NCBI GenBank assembly: GCA_000310025.1
Contig: FN648707.1
Coordinates: 1,040,158 to 1,104,157 of the forward strand
Length of the DNA stretch: 64,000 nt
Reading direction: 5' to 3'
DNA from: Ectocarpus siliculosus
Lineage: Eukaryota; Sar; Phaeophyceae; Ectocarpales; Ectocarpaceae
The notes under the pieces were generated by a model, which saw only the letters and a program-made list of their open reading frames with translations, did not search any database and was not told the origin of the DNA. This document shows positions 10,388 through 20,390 of this stretch, piece after piece; the first letter of the stretch is position 1; the number at the start of each line of letters is the position of its first letter. A program made the position numbers and the translations under genes.

Positions 10388-13300
10388 CTTCGCCGGAGTA
10401 AAAGTCCCTGCTTCCAACAAGCCGTAAAACTCCCTTTGCATAGAGTCGCTCCAAAGGTGCCGGTGCTCCGACACCATGGCCTCTTTGTAGCTCTTGGGGA
10501 CACGAAGGTCGCTGGCCTGGCAGTGAGGAAGGTCAGGGCGTTGCTCCGGCGGGCGCTGGTCTCGCAGCGTGGCGTCGATGTCTTCCCGGTTGGCGAGGAG
10601 CGTGGCAAATGCGAGTGGAAAGCCCGCTCCTCCAGCCCCCGGGTCCACCGCTGCGAGTGCTCCCGCCTGTTCTCCGGCCCCCGCTCCCCCCGGCTCTCCG
10701 GCCTCCGCCCCCCCCAGCTCCCTGCGCTCCTCATCCACCGCGCTCCGAGCCTCCAGCATCGACACCAGAGTGTTCTTGTCTAGCATCGAGATGAGTCCTG
10801 TGCTGTGCCTCGTGCCCGATCTCGTTCGGCTTGGCAGCCGCGGGTCTATCATACCCTCGGCCTTTGTACCCGGGCGAAGCTGCCGCATGGCGTGAGCCGT
10901 AAGCGGGGGCATCGCGGGGTCCGGCGGCGGCGGCTGGTCTGGATCGAGGGTCGCCAACGGTGACGGCGAAGAGGCAGAAGACGGCTGGCCAGGGGCGGGG
11001 GTCGCCGACGGTGGCGGCGAAGTGGCAGAGGGCGGCTGTGAAGGCGTGGGAGCGGACGGCGGCGTGGTCGCTGGCGGCGGCGTTGCGGCAGGTGGCGTTG
11101 CGGCAGTCGAAGGCGTCGGTGCTGGGCCAAAGTTGATCGAGACGACCGGCGGCGTGAACGGGGGGGGTGTCGGTGCAGCGGTGATACCAGCGGAACCCCC
11201 CTCGCCGGCTGGCGCCGACGTCACCCACGACACGTTGTTGGTGTAGACGACGCGACCGGTGGACGCCTTGAGGACCTTGACGGTGCCGCTCGGGTGGTTG
11301 TCGCCGCCGTTCAGGTAGAAGCAGAGGGTGGCCTGGTCGTCGAGCTTGGTGCGGCGATCCTCGCGCATGAAGCCGGGCTGGAAGAACGGCAGCACGCGGA
11401 ACGGCCCTTGCTCGCCGGTGAACATCTCGTGCGGCGAGCGCCGCCCGGGGTTGGCCTTGGTCGCCGACTGGTTAAGAGCGTCGGCGGCCCACTTCGCCGA
11501 TTCCATCCAAAGACGGTCACCGCGCTCGTCGAGGCCGGGGATGGAGGCGAAGTCGACGTTGAACACACGGCCAGCGCTGCGGCGGGCGGCCATGCCGGCC
11601 TTCATAATCCGCCAGATGGCGCTCTCGACGACGCCGTTGTACTTCGGAGTGCCAGGCGGGGTGAACTCGACGCCGATGCCGTTGTCGTCGCAGAATTGCC
11701 GGAAGTCGCCACGGGTCCACCCGGTGCCGTTGTCGACGCGGAAACACTCGATGCGCCCGAGGTCGTACCGCCCCACGTCCGCCAGCAGCCTTTTCGTTGC
11801 CGCCAGCGCGTCGGACTTCCGCCGGAGACCGTAGACCTTGTTCCACCGCGAGGCGCTGTCGACGGCGACGAACAGGTAGAGGTTGCCGCCCAGGGAAGGC
11901 ACCAGCGGTTCACACAAGTCCAGGTGAACACGCCCGAGTGGCTTGGACGCCCGCGCTCCCGGCCCCCGCGGCACCGACCCTCGCCTGCCCTTCGCCTTCA
12001 TGCAGTCCGCGCACGGTTCCAGCTTGCCGGTGAGCACGATGCCTCTCTGCTGGGCGGTTTCTCTCAAAAGGGGCTCGCAAGCGTGGGCAAGGGAGCGGTG
12101 GAAGCGGTTGATGTCAACGGACTTTTCAGTCGAACCAAGAGCAAACGGGGACGCACCAGGGCCAAGCGCGGCCGCACCGAAGTCAAAATCAGCACCCCCA
12201 TCAATGCTATCCAAAACAGCAGCTACATTCGCAGCATCAGTCTCAGGGATAAACGCGGGGAAAAACTCTTGATACGGGGTGTCATCATAGCCATCCATGA
12301 GCTGCTCGTCGGTGAGCACACTCGTGTCTCCAAGATCCATACCCGGAAAAGTACCCACACAAACAAACTCGGACGCCGAAGAAGGTACTACGCCGGCAGA
12401 GCCGGCGGGCGGGACGCTCTCACTCGCAGGTACTACACTGGTGGGACCAGTGGGCGTGACGCTATCAGTCGAAGGTACTACGCTGGTGGGACCAGCGGGC
12501 GTGACACTCTCACTCGAAGGTACTACGCTAGCAGAGCCAGCGGGAGGGAAACGCAACACGGACACCAATGATTCCGCGGAGCCCCCTTTTTGGGAAGGGG
12601 AACGCGTGGAGCCAACGGCGGGGGCGGAATCGGGGGCAGTCACGAATGCAGGCAAAGCAGAAGAGTCTACTATAGTTGCAGATGGGTCGTATGGTAAGCG
12701 CATGGCATATGCTGCAGACGCTTTTTCCTCCCTAGGAAATAGCAGTCCATTTTGGAGGGTTGCACCACGCTCGTCGTGCAGGATTTGTTGCTTTCGAGAA
12801 ACTGCATGCGTTGAAAACAAATTGAAGCTCAGGTTCTCTACTACAGACACGTCAGTCAGCTTAACACACATCGTCGTTTTTTCACCGTTCTCATCCTCCT
12901 GAAAGAAACTAAGGTTGATGCTACCGATAGCTTGCACTTCTAGCAGTCGACCATCACCTACGACGACATACTTCCTATTTGCGGGGATCTCCTGCAGATC
13001 GTACATGTGTAGACTACTGTTGGTAAAACTGTTGCTTGCACCTGAATCAGCTACCCATCTCTCGCTACCAGGCGGCCCCTCACTAGATTCCACACTCAGC
13101 AAAGACGAAGCAGACGCAGCAGACTCAACTCCAATCGTCACTCCTATCCTACCAAAAAAATCTTCGGGGTGAGACTTGCCTAGGGGCACCGATTGTGCCG
13201 TGCAGAGGTGGAGGTAGCCCGAAGATGGAGGCGCGCCAGGAGAAGGGGCAGAGGACGAGGAGGAAGCGGTGCTGCTGCTGCCCGCGGGGGGGGGCTGACG

Positions 13301-15076
13301 TGGCTGCTCGGATGATGAATCTTGACCGGCGGGAGGGTAGTAGACGTAGTGGATCCCGCCGTCAGATGAACGGCTGTCTTCGTACCCGGAGGAGTAGCTG
13401 TAGCTGTCCCCGCCGCCGGCGTAGTGGGCGTACCCGGCGTCGTGGTAGCCGTCGTCGTAGGAGTAGCCTTCGTCGTAGTCGCCGTAATCTTCGTAGTAGC
13501 CACCATCATCGTGGGCGTAGTACACAACGTACGCCTGCTCTCTTCCGTGGCCAGAACGCGCGTGCCCCGGGCCTCTCCCTGCCCGATCTCTCTCGGCACG
13601 CCCGTCGCTGCTGTGGCGTCCCGCGGGCCCACGACCCCCCGGGTGACGCCCCAGACGACCACCAGGCCCACGTCCACGAAGAGGTCGCGGGGGGGGTGAG
13701 GCTTGGCTCCAGCCACCGCCACCATGACCGGTGTGGTGCTGCTGCTCTATCCTCACCCATCGCCCGCCACCGCGGCCGGGTCCCGGCGGCGGTCTACCCC
13801 CTCGCTGGCTACCGCCGCCACCGCGGCTGCCGCCGCCCGAGCGACGTTCCTCGGCGCCCTCTCTCGAACGCGCACGCCGCAGTTGCTGCTGGAGACGACG
13901 CTGCTCGTTGGTGTGAAGCTCGGACTGGTGGTAGCGGCAAAATCCGCCGGGGTCGTCGTTGAACACGTCATTATTTTTCTTCTCTCCGTCACGATTTTGG
14001 CCGCCAGCTGCTGCCTGACCGCCGTCTTGACCCCAGGATGCCCCCCCACTGCCCCCGCCGCGCCGGCTCATGCCGGATGCGGCGAGAGCGAGCTCCACCT
14101 CGCGCCTCTCCCCCTTGCTCCTCTCGCGCTCCATCTCCACGTGGGCGTCCCTCACCACAGTCTCAAGGGTACGCAACGTCAGGACATCATGGGCAAGCAG
14201 TATTCCTTTTTGCACGGCATACAACGAAGAGGGAAGGCCACGAGCAATGTCTTTGTTGGCATCTGTTTCATCCTTAATCGTGCCTACAGATGCGAGACGC
14301 AGGCGAAGGGCCTCTGAGCGGGCAATGTAATCCTGTGGACTCTCGGACTCTTTCATCTCCAACTCCTTCCAGTCCTGCTCCAACCTCGACTTTTCTGACT
14401 GCTTTTTCTCCTGATAGAACTCGGTCACTATTTTCCAGCCCTTTTGGGGACTCTCACACGCCAGAATCAAGCTCTGAATCGGGGGATACATAACCTTGCT
14501 TATGAGGATATTCCACAGTTTGAAAGACTTGTCTACCACTTCATTTCCAAAAAGTCTCCGAAGGTCTCCTACATTCACACCCCTCTTCCCGACCTTGACC
14601 TCGACCTCCAGTTCCAACGCATCATGCACACCCTCCTCCTGAAAATATGAAATCATCTTACCACGAAAAATATCAAACATAATGTACAAGTCCTGCTCCT
14701 TCTTTACACTACCAAGCCAAGGTTCGATTTCTGAGCCTGGATTGACACGTAACGTGCCTGAGCGGGCAAAGCCCTGTTGTTGAGCGATGGCCTCAGCTGT
14801 CGCCTTGGCCGCTTGCGCCACGATGTGTGCGACGCTGCTGGGGTCGTTGAATGTGGCTGGTGTACCCTGGCTGGAGGGTGATGGTTGGTTGCCAGTAGGT
14901 GGGACTGGGTTGCCGGTTGGAGTGGCTGGGTTGCCGGCTGGTGGTTGGGCAATGGTGACTTCACCCTCGTTGATCCTGTTGGCTTCGAGTTCGGCTTGCA
15001 CTCGTTGCTGGACGATCTCCTCCACTTTTTGTTGTAGCTCTTCCCCGCTGAGGGCGGAGAGGTCGATGTCCTCCAT
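10385..15076 (-). CDS. Copia gag-protease-integrase polyprotein, 1563 aa to an in-frame TAG
   Basis: Residues 1-370 are a coiled and helical gag region. A zinc-knuckle-like motif CX2HX4HX4C at 380-393 has Arg393 (CGT) in place of the last Cys. Residues 400-512 are Arg/Gly-rich and 515-575 Tyr/Gly/Asp-rich. The aspartic protease motif DSGA is at 677-680. The integrase zinc-binding His993, His998, Cys1022 and Cys1025 are present, as are the catalytic Asp1053, Asp1115 and Glu1151 with DD35E spacing. A Pro/Ser/Thr-rich linker follows before the stop. A 15-residue repeat lies near 849-895. The first ATG is at 15076, 96 nt inside the 5' LTR. The frame is intact, so capsid, protease and integrase could be made. 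Full pol needs the stop to be suppressed. Confidence 0.95.
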   Translation of the reverse strand: MEDIDLSALSGEELQQKVEEIVQQRVQAELEANRINEGEVTIAQPPAGNPATPTGNPVPPTGNQPSPSSQGTPATFNDPSSVAHIVAQAAKATAEAIAQQQGFARSGTLRVNPGSEIEPWLGSVKKEQDLYIMFDIFRGKMISYFQEEGVHDALELEVEVKVGKRGVNVGDLRRLFGNEVVDKSFKLWNILISKVMYPPIQSLILACESPQKGWKIVTEFYQEKKQSEKSRLEQDWKELEMKESESPQDYIARSEALRLRLASVGTIKDETDANKDIARGLPSSLYAVQKGILLAHDVLTLRTLETVVRDAHVEMERERSKGERREVELALAASGMSRRGGGSGGASWGQDGGQAAAGGQNRDGEKKNNDVFNDDPGGFCRYHQSELHTNEQRRLQQQLRRARSREGAEERRSGGGSRGGGGSQRGGRPPPGPGRGGGRWVRIEQQHHTGHGGGGWSQASPPPRPLRGRGPGGRLGRHPGGRGPAGRHSSDGRAERDRAGRGPGHARSGHGREQAYVVYYAHDDGGYYEDYGDYDEGYSYDDGYHDAGYAHYAGGGDSYSYSSGYEDSRSSDGGIHYVYYPPAGQDSSSEQPRQPPPAGSSSTASSSSSAPSPGAPPSSGYLHLCTAQSVPLGKSHPEDFFGRIGVTIGVESAASASSLLSVESSEGPPGSERWVADSGASNSFTNSSLHMYDLQEIPANRKYVVVGDGRLLEVQAIGSINLSFFQEDENGEKTTMCVKLTDVSVVENLSFNLFSTHAVSRKQQILHDERGATLQNGLLFPREEKASAAYAMRLPYDPSATIVDSSALPAFVTAPDSAPAVGSTRSPSQKGGSAESLVSVLRFPPAGSASVVPSSESVTPAGPTSVVPSTDSVTPTGPTSVVPASESVPPAGSAGVVPSSASEFVCVGTFPGMDLGDTSVLTDEQLMDGYDDTPYQEFFPAFIPETDAANVAAVLDSIDGGADFDFGAAALGPGASPFALGSTEKSVDINRFHRSLAHACEPLLRETAQQRGIVLTGKLEPCADCMKAKGRRGSVPRGPGARASKPLGRVHLDLCEPLVPSLGGNLYLFVAVDSASRWNKVYGLRRKSDALAATKRLLADVGRYDLGRIECFRVDNGTGWTRGDFRQFCDDNGIGVEFTPPGTPKYNGVVESAIWRIMKAGMAARRSAGRVFNVDFASIPGLDERGDRLWMESAKWAADALNQSATKANPGRRSPHEMFTGEQGPFRVLPFFQPGFMREDRRTKLDDQATLCFYLNGGDNHPSGTVKVLKASTGRVVYTNNVSWVTSAPAGEGGSAGITAAPTPPPFTPPVVSINFGPAPTPSTAATPPAATPPPATTPPSAPTPSQPPSATSPPPSATPAPGQPSSASSPSPLATLDPDQPPPPDPAMPPLTAHAMRQLRPGTKAEGMIDPRLPSRTRSGTRHSTGLISMLDKNTLVSMLEARSAVDEERRELGGAEAGEPGGAGAGEQAGALAAVDPGAGGAGFPLAFATLLANREDIDATLRDQRPPEQRPDLPHCQASDLRVPKSYKEAMVSEHRHLWSDSMQREFYGLLEAGTFTPAK
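12390..12535 (-). repeat. 45-bp tandem repeat inside the copia frame
   Basis: Three to four imperfect 15-residue units of the type S-V-V-P-S-x-x-S-V-T-P-x-G-P-T lie between protease and integrase. The repeats are in frame, so copy-number change here would not break the polyprotein. Confidence 0.75.
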
Positions 15077-15172
15077 GGTGTTTGGTGTTGTGGGAGTCTA
15101 CCGATTGCGCGTGACTGCACAACCCCCGGATGGCTATCGCCCGCGCGCAGATACCGTGATATCGCACTAGTG
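15077..15172 (-). other. Leader between 5' LTR and gag start
   Basis: These 96 nt carry the expected primer-binding position. On the coding strand the segment starts with the palindrome CACTAGTG right at the LTR edge. I could not match it to the 3' end of a known tRNA. Confidence 0.4.
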
Positions 15173-15497
15173 TGAAAGGTAAACTACGCGGGGTGCAGCA
15201 AGCACGTTCTGGACGTTACTTGGGGCACTGGGTAGTCGGCCGTGTTAGGCCAAGAGAGAGAGATTGAGAGAGAGTTGGAGAGAGAGTGGGAGAAGGAAAC
15301 TTGATTGGAGAGAGACGGTGGTGGTGGTGGAGAGAGAGAGGAAGAAGTGAGCGCAGCACGCACGCAAGCTTCATCGCACCAACCACGCCAAAAGGGTCCC
15401 CGTGACCGCACCGATGGTACCCTGCAACACACGAAATTCCCAACACGTATCCCCCTGGGATCCTCACGACCAGATACTGCTGCGAGTATATCTAACA
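15173..15497 (-). repeat. 5' LTR (right copy), 325 bp
   Basis: Same length and ends as the copy at 8385..8709, with two substitutions (15252 and 15405). As the 5' LTR it should hold the element promoter. No clear TATA box was identified. Confidence 0.95.
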
Positions 15498-15502
15498 TAC
15501 AG
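15498..15502. repeat. Target-site duplication TACAG, right copy
   Basis: Exact match to 8380..8384, directly after the CA end of the right LTR. Confidence 0.93.
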
Positions 15503-16835
15503 CTACAATTGAAACTCACACAACATCGCGAATAATGCATTTCGTTCAAGGAGCAACATACTTTTACGTCGAGGTGTTTCGACAAGTTCGTCAGAGAAGG
15601 CCCTGAAACCTTTCATGCCTGCAAACAGTAGCCGACCACTTCATGCTGCTTCGTAGCCGAAATTGCAACATACGTAAGTATGCCACGCACGGACGCGAGA
15701 CGAAATGCCGTTGCGCTACGGTTTTGACACACAGAAACAATCAATCCAGACCGACGACGTTACGATTCAAAGATTTCGACAGTTTTCCAGCACACAGAAA
15801 GCGGCTGCAGTCGGTTCTTCGTTGTCGCAAAACGCCACGCAGCATGGGAAGTCGCTGGGGCTAGTGGACGACATTGCCAAGCTTGAACTAACATGAAACT
15901 GCCGACGTCCATCCAGCTCATTTGATTGTAAGGAAACGCGTTTCTAGTTTGCCAGGTTGGAACAGGTCAGGACCGCTAAACCAACTACTACCATACTACC
16001 ATACTACAAGAATAGCAGGGTAATCGGTGGTGAGTTGGTAGCTTTTCAATGATGTTGCCATCGAACCCAAGAATGTATGTCGGTGCGTCTACATACGACT
16101 TGTGTGGACTATCTATTGTTGTAGCGGTTGAGCAGCTCGATAAATCGTTCTCCCAATTCCCCCGACTTCGTAGACTATATCGTGCTATGTGATTGCAGTA
16201 GATACTACTCACGCTCCAAAGGGGTACACCTTGCTCTCCACAAATCCAATGAACAATATGCATACAAATCACACCATACATGAAATATAGATATAACAAA
16301 CACTTCATAACAAAATTGAAAAACATATTCTTGAAAAAATAAAAATTACATTATAATCGTCGTAAAATGTGAACAATTCATTCACACTACAAACGCAACA
16401 TTGCGTAGCATATAAATTATTGGTTTCCTATCTACAAGTTTCGACACAAATAAGTAGTATATCTAAGCTTTGATTTGTGGGAAGAATATCCTCCAATTTT
16501 ACGCTATCTCGCCTGGTGGGAGCTCCGGCTGACGATCTGCCACCCAAGTTACCCGCCATGATTTGCCGTGTAGATCAGATCGTCCTATAGATTTACACTG
16601 AGCATCGTGGCAAAGGGTCGGCGGTCAGGCGCATGGTCTTGGGGGTGGGGTGCTGTGCGTGGGGTGTTTCAAGAATTGGATCAGCGACGGCTGCAACTCC
16701 TGCAGCTTCATTTCGTAAACAATTCGTCGTTACGAGCAAGTTGGTGCTGTTCATTGTTGGTACCAACACTCTCCGGGTTCGTCGACCGACATACGTAGAA
16801 CGATGTCAAATACTTTGTCACGCACGGAATGTAGG
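15503..16835. other. No gene seen; right flank of the retrotransposon
   Basis: This was next to the PHD-gene upstream region before the copia insertion. It contains an AT-rich segment near 16.25-16.45 kb. I see no splice-bounded coding segment. Confidence 0.5.
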
Positions 16836-18409
16836 TGACTTCACAGTTAAAATCAAAACATTACCAACGCCAAATGGGATCCGAACGTTCACATTTTTCA
16901 CTAGTATTTCGATCACCCTCTTTCTCCCACACCGAAGGCCCACGATCCGCTAGTCCATGGGTGAAGGGGCCTCGGTATTGACGCCACGCAGGTGACTCGT
17001 TGCGCCTAGAGAGGCTCCCTCGCCAAGACGTTGGTCTTGTACGTGCCAGGCGGTCTGATGTGCTGCTAGGGGGTGAGAAGGGGTGAGTTGAGAAAGTGGC
17101 AAGGGGGGGAGGCTCAGACTATACGACCAAGATCCGACTCAAAGTCCGCCAATTTGTGGCTGAACCCGTAGTGGCACCGAACGTCCTAATAGTTGCACCG
17201 AACGATCACTCCTTACAACGACAACACGGGACCTTTGAAGCATCGCACATGAAAATATGTGATTGCACCACCTAACCCTACAGATCAACACCAAGAGTTG
17301 GCGACTTCACAACAGACCAAGGCGGCGGGACAGCTTCAACTTGGCGTCCGCCGATAACCTGGCGCCCACTTGGCGGGTGGTCGGTGTTCGAAGCAACAAT
17401 CATACTAACGCGACAGGGATCCGAACGTTCACCGTTTTCAATACAGTCGAATGCCCCTCGCTCGCTCGTCGACATTTGGTGTACCTGATACCGAATGACG
17501 CACGATGTCCGCCTATCTATGAATGATAGCAGCTTAGCCGTGAGGTCAGACAGGTGTACTTCTTGCGCCTAGAGAGGGTCCTTTGCCAAGACGTTGGTCT
17601 TGTCCGTGTCAGGCGGTCGGATGTGATCTACTAGGAGGTGAGAAGGGTTGAGTTGAGAAAGTGGCAAGTCGGGGAGGTTCAGACTGTGCGACCAAGATCC
17701 GACTCCAAAACCGCCTATTTGTGGCAGAACCCGTAGTTGCACCGAACTTCCTAGTTGCATCGAACGATCACTTCATACGACGACAACACCGGACCCTTGA
17801 AGCATCGCACATGAAAAGATGTGTACTCACCACGTCACCCTACAGATTAACACCAAGAGTTGACAAATTGACAACCGACCAAAGCGGCGGGACAGCTTGA
17901 ACTTGGCGTCCGCCGAAAACCCGGCGCCGGTCGGTTTTCGAATAGTTTTGGTGACAATCATACCAACGTGACATGGATTCGAACGTTCACTGTTTTCAGT
18001 ACACCTCGCCCGCTCGCCGACATTTGGTGTACTTGATATCGAATGACGCACGATGTCCGCCTGTCTATGAATGATAGCAGCTCAGCCGCGAGGCCAGACA
18101 GGTGTACTTCTTGCGCCTAGAGAGGCTCCTTCGCCAAGACGTTGGTCTTGTCCGTGTCAGGCGGTCGGATGTGATCTGCTAGGGGTGAGTTGAGAAAGTG
18201 GCAAGGGGGGGAGGCTCAGACTACACGACCAGATCCGGCCCTAAAACCGCCTATTTGTGGCAGAACCCGTAGTTGCACCGAACGTCCTAGCTGCACCAAA
18301 CGATCACTCCTTACGATGATAACACGGGACCTTTTGAATTATTATCCATGAAGAGATATCATTTCACCACCTAACCCTACAGATCAACACCAAGAGTTGA
18401 CAAATTGAC

Positions 18410-19300
18410 GGCAATTTTTTAATGTAACGGGACAGAGCTTTTAGAAGTTTAGTTACGCGGGCGAAGCCCGCCAATAAACGGTGCAACCCATTCATCTGCG
18501 AGCCAAACGCTTTCAAAATGTTGCGCCTCACTCAATGCATCGATGAAGGAAAGGAGACACCAGAGCAGAGGTGCCGTCACTGGGGCAGCAAAAGAATCAC
18601 CGTGCAGATATTCTGCCATGCGGGTTGTCAACAAACCGACGCGTCGGGATGGATGGATGATTGATGGCGATTGCTGTGGGTGGGGTGTTCACTCCAATAA
18701 AGAACCCACCGATAGATGGAGTCAAGAGAGCGAAAAAAAACAACGCGGAGCTGCCAGAGCATCATCATCACGTTCCTTGAAGTGTTCTGGCGAGAGGACG
18801 GGCGTGCAGATGATATAAAAGCATGCATGAATTCCTGCTGTGCTGCAGTAGCTCGACATAAAATATTCGCGTGTGTGTGCGTGATGCGTGCGTGCATGTT
18901 TGTAGCTCTTCTTCTAGCGGGTGCTGCTGCGTACTCGTCATCGACACTCAGTGTGGGTTGACATTGCGAAACTTCGTGCACAGTGGTGTGTGCTGCTGTT
19001 GGCGTCTGGTATGCGTCAGTTGCAGCGCCCAGGCTCCCGCCTGATGTGTGTCGGTCTCTGAACTGGTTGGTTCGAATGAATGCGGTGTGCCCAGAAGAAA
19101 AAGCGGCGTAATTGCCAAAATTACTCGAAAATAGAGAAAGCGTCAAGTAGGCGCCAAATGGAGACAGCTGATTGGCGGACGCCAAGTTAAATCTGTCCCA
19201 GTGGCTTTTTTTGCTGCCAAAACATCAATAGGCGCCAAATGGAGACAGCTGATTGGCGGACGCCAAGTTAAATCTGTCCCCGTGGCTTTCTTTGCTGCCA
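18410..19300. other. Segment interrupting the tandem array
   Basis: The array unit stops near 18405 after CAAATTGACGG and resumes near 19300 at the equivalent TTGACAACAGACC position. The roughly 0.9 kb between is unlike the array and has no recognisable gene. Its right part (19148..19305) carries inverted fragments of the array motif. It looks like an insertion, but I could not define terminal repeats or a target duplication. Confidence 0.5.
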
Positions 19301-19305
19301 AAATT
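19148..19305. repeat. 81-bp direct duplication with inverted array motif
   Basis: Two copies start with TAGGCGCCAAATGG at 19148 and 19229, 81 bp apart. Each contains GGCGGACGCCAAGTT, the reverse complement of a segment present in every array unit, so this short block is inverted relative to the array. Confidence 0.75.
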
Positions 19306-20390
19306 GACAACAGACCAAGGCGGCGGGACAGCTTCAACTTGGCGTCCGCCGATAACCTGGCGCCCACTTAGCGGTTTTCGAGTAGTTTTGGCGACAATCA
19401 TACCAACGCGACAGGGATCCGAACGTTCACCGTTTTCAATACAGGCGGATGGCCCTTGCTCGCTCGTCGACATTTGGTGTACCTGATACCGAATGACGCA
19501 CGATGTCCGCCTGTCTATGAATGTTAGCAGCTCAGCCGTGAGGCCAGACAGGTGTACTTCTTGCACCTAGAGAGGGTCCTTTGCCAAGACGTTGGTCTTG
19601 TCCGTGTCAGGCGGTCGGATGTGATCTGCTAGGAGGTGAGAAGGGTTGAGGTGAGAAAGTGGCAAGTCGGGGAGTCTAAGACTACGACCAGATCCGGCCC
19701 CAAAGTCCGCTTATTTGTGGTAGAACCCGTAGTTGCACCGAACTTCTTAGTTGCATCGAGCGATCACTCCTTACGACGACAACACCGGACCCTTGAAGTA
19801 TCACACATGAAGAGAGACATACGACCAATGTTACCACAACCCTAACCCTACAGTTCCTCATCAAGAGTTGGCAAGAGTTGGTGAATTGACAACAGACCAA
19901 GGCAGCCAGAAAGATTGAAATGGGCGTCTGCCAATCACCTGTCGGCACTCAACTCGGTACCTGTCATATGCATACGAGGCGTCTTGCCTGTTTTCGAGTA
20001 GTTTTGGCCTTCTACCAACTCAACTTGGGATCCGAACGTTCACAGTTTTCAATGCAGTCGGATGGCTCTCTCTTTCTCTCTCTCTCACCGACGTCTCCTT
20101 CACCTGACACCCGGCGGCGTAGGATGGCCGCTAGTCCATGAACGATACGTCCTCAGTCTTGACGCCAGACAGGTACTCGTTGCCCCCAGACGGGCTCGTT
20201 CGTTGAGGTGTTGTCGTGTCTGTGTCATGCCTCCGAGTGATCTGTTAGGGGGAGGGAAGGGTGAGTGTGTGGGTAAGTGGCACTTGGGGGACCCCACCCG
20301 ACCCATCGGATCGACAGCCCCAGACTGTCGCCAGTTCCAGCTACAACCCCGGCCTGTTTCTGACATAACATAACATATGCCGAAATCTCT

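Larger units (their letters stand above)
8385..15497 (-). mobile_element. Ty1/copia LTR retrotransposon, nearly intact, 7113 bp
   Basis: The element has two direct 325-bp LTRs, a 5-bp target duplication TACAG, a purine tract beside the 3' LTR, and one long reading frame in the order gag, protease, integrase, reverse transcriptase, RNase H. Integrase upstream of reverse transcriptase defines Ty1/copia. Transcription runs on the minus strand, so 15173..15497 is the 5' LTR. The frame is continuous for 2,038 codons apart from one TAG at 10385..10387. The LTRs differ at only two sites, so the insertion is recent. A primer-binding site matching a tRNA 3' end is not obvious next to the 5' LTR. Some copia-type elements prime with an internal tRNA fragment, which I could not test. 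Confidence 0.96.
16840..20390. repeat. Decayed tandem array, about 550-560-bp units
   Basis: A long unit recurs in the same orientation. The shared landmark CCAAGACGTTGGTCTTGT falls at about 17023, 17586, 18134 and 19584, spacings of 563, 548 and 1450 bp. A more diverged fifth unit runs from about 19.88 to 20.39 kb. Each unit also carries GGCGGGACAGCTT, a CGATCACT segment and, in three units, CCCTAACCCTA. The larger spacing reflects an unrelated segment of about 0.9 kb inside the fourth interval. Minus-strand frames repeat with the units but carry differing breaks, so they are repeat shadows, not genes. Confidence 0.85.

Noticed and set aside
11294-12571. 425-codon plus-strand open frame
   Set aside because: It is antisense to the copia integrase and linker region. 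The GC-rich codon bias of the true minus-strand frame creates it; it has no domain.
13195-14317. Plus-strand Arg-rich and Ala/Val-rich open frames
   Set aside because: They are shadows of the Gly/Arg- and Tyr-rich gag segment on the opposite strand.
17278-19566. Similar minus-strand frames repeated in the 17-20 kb array
   Set aside because: They recur only because the DNA repeats. Copies have different stops and no domain.
16840-20390. CRISPR-like or integron-like array
   Set aside because: Units are about 550 bp, diverged and in a eukaryotic intron-rich context, with no short direct repeats and unique spacers.
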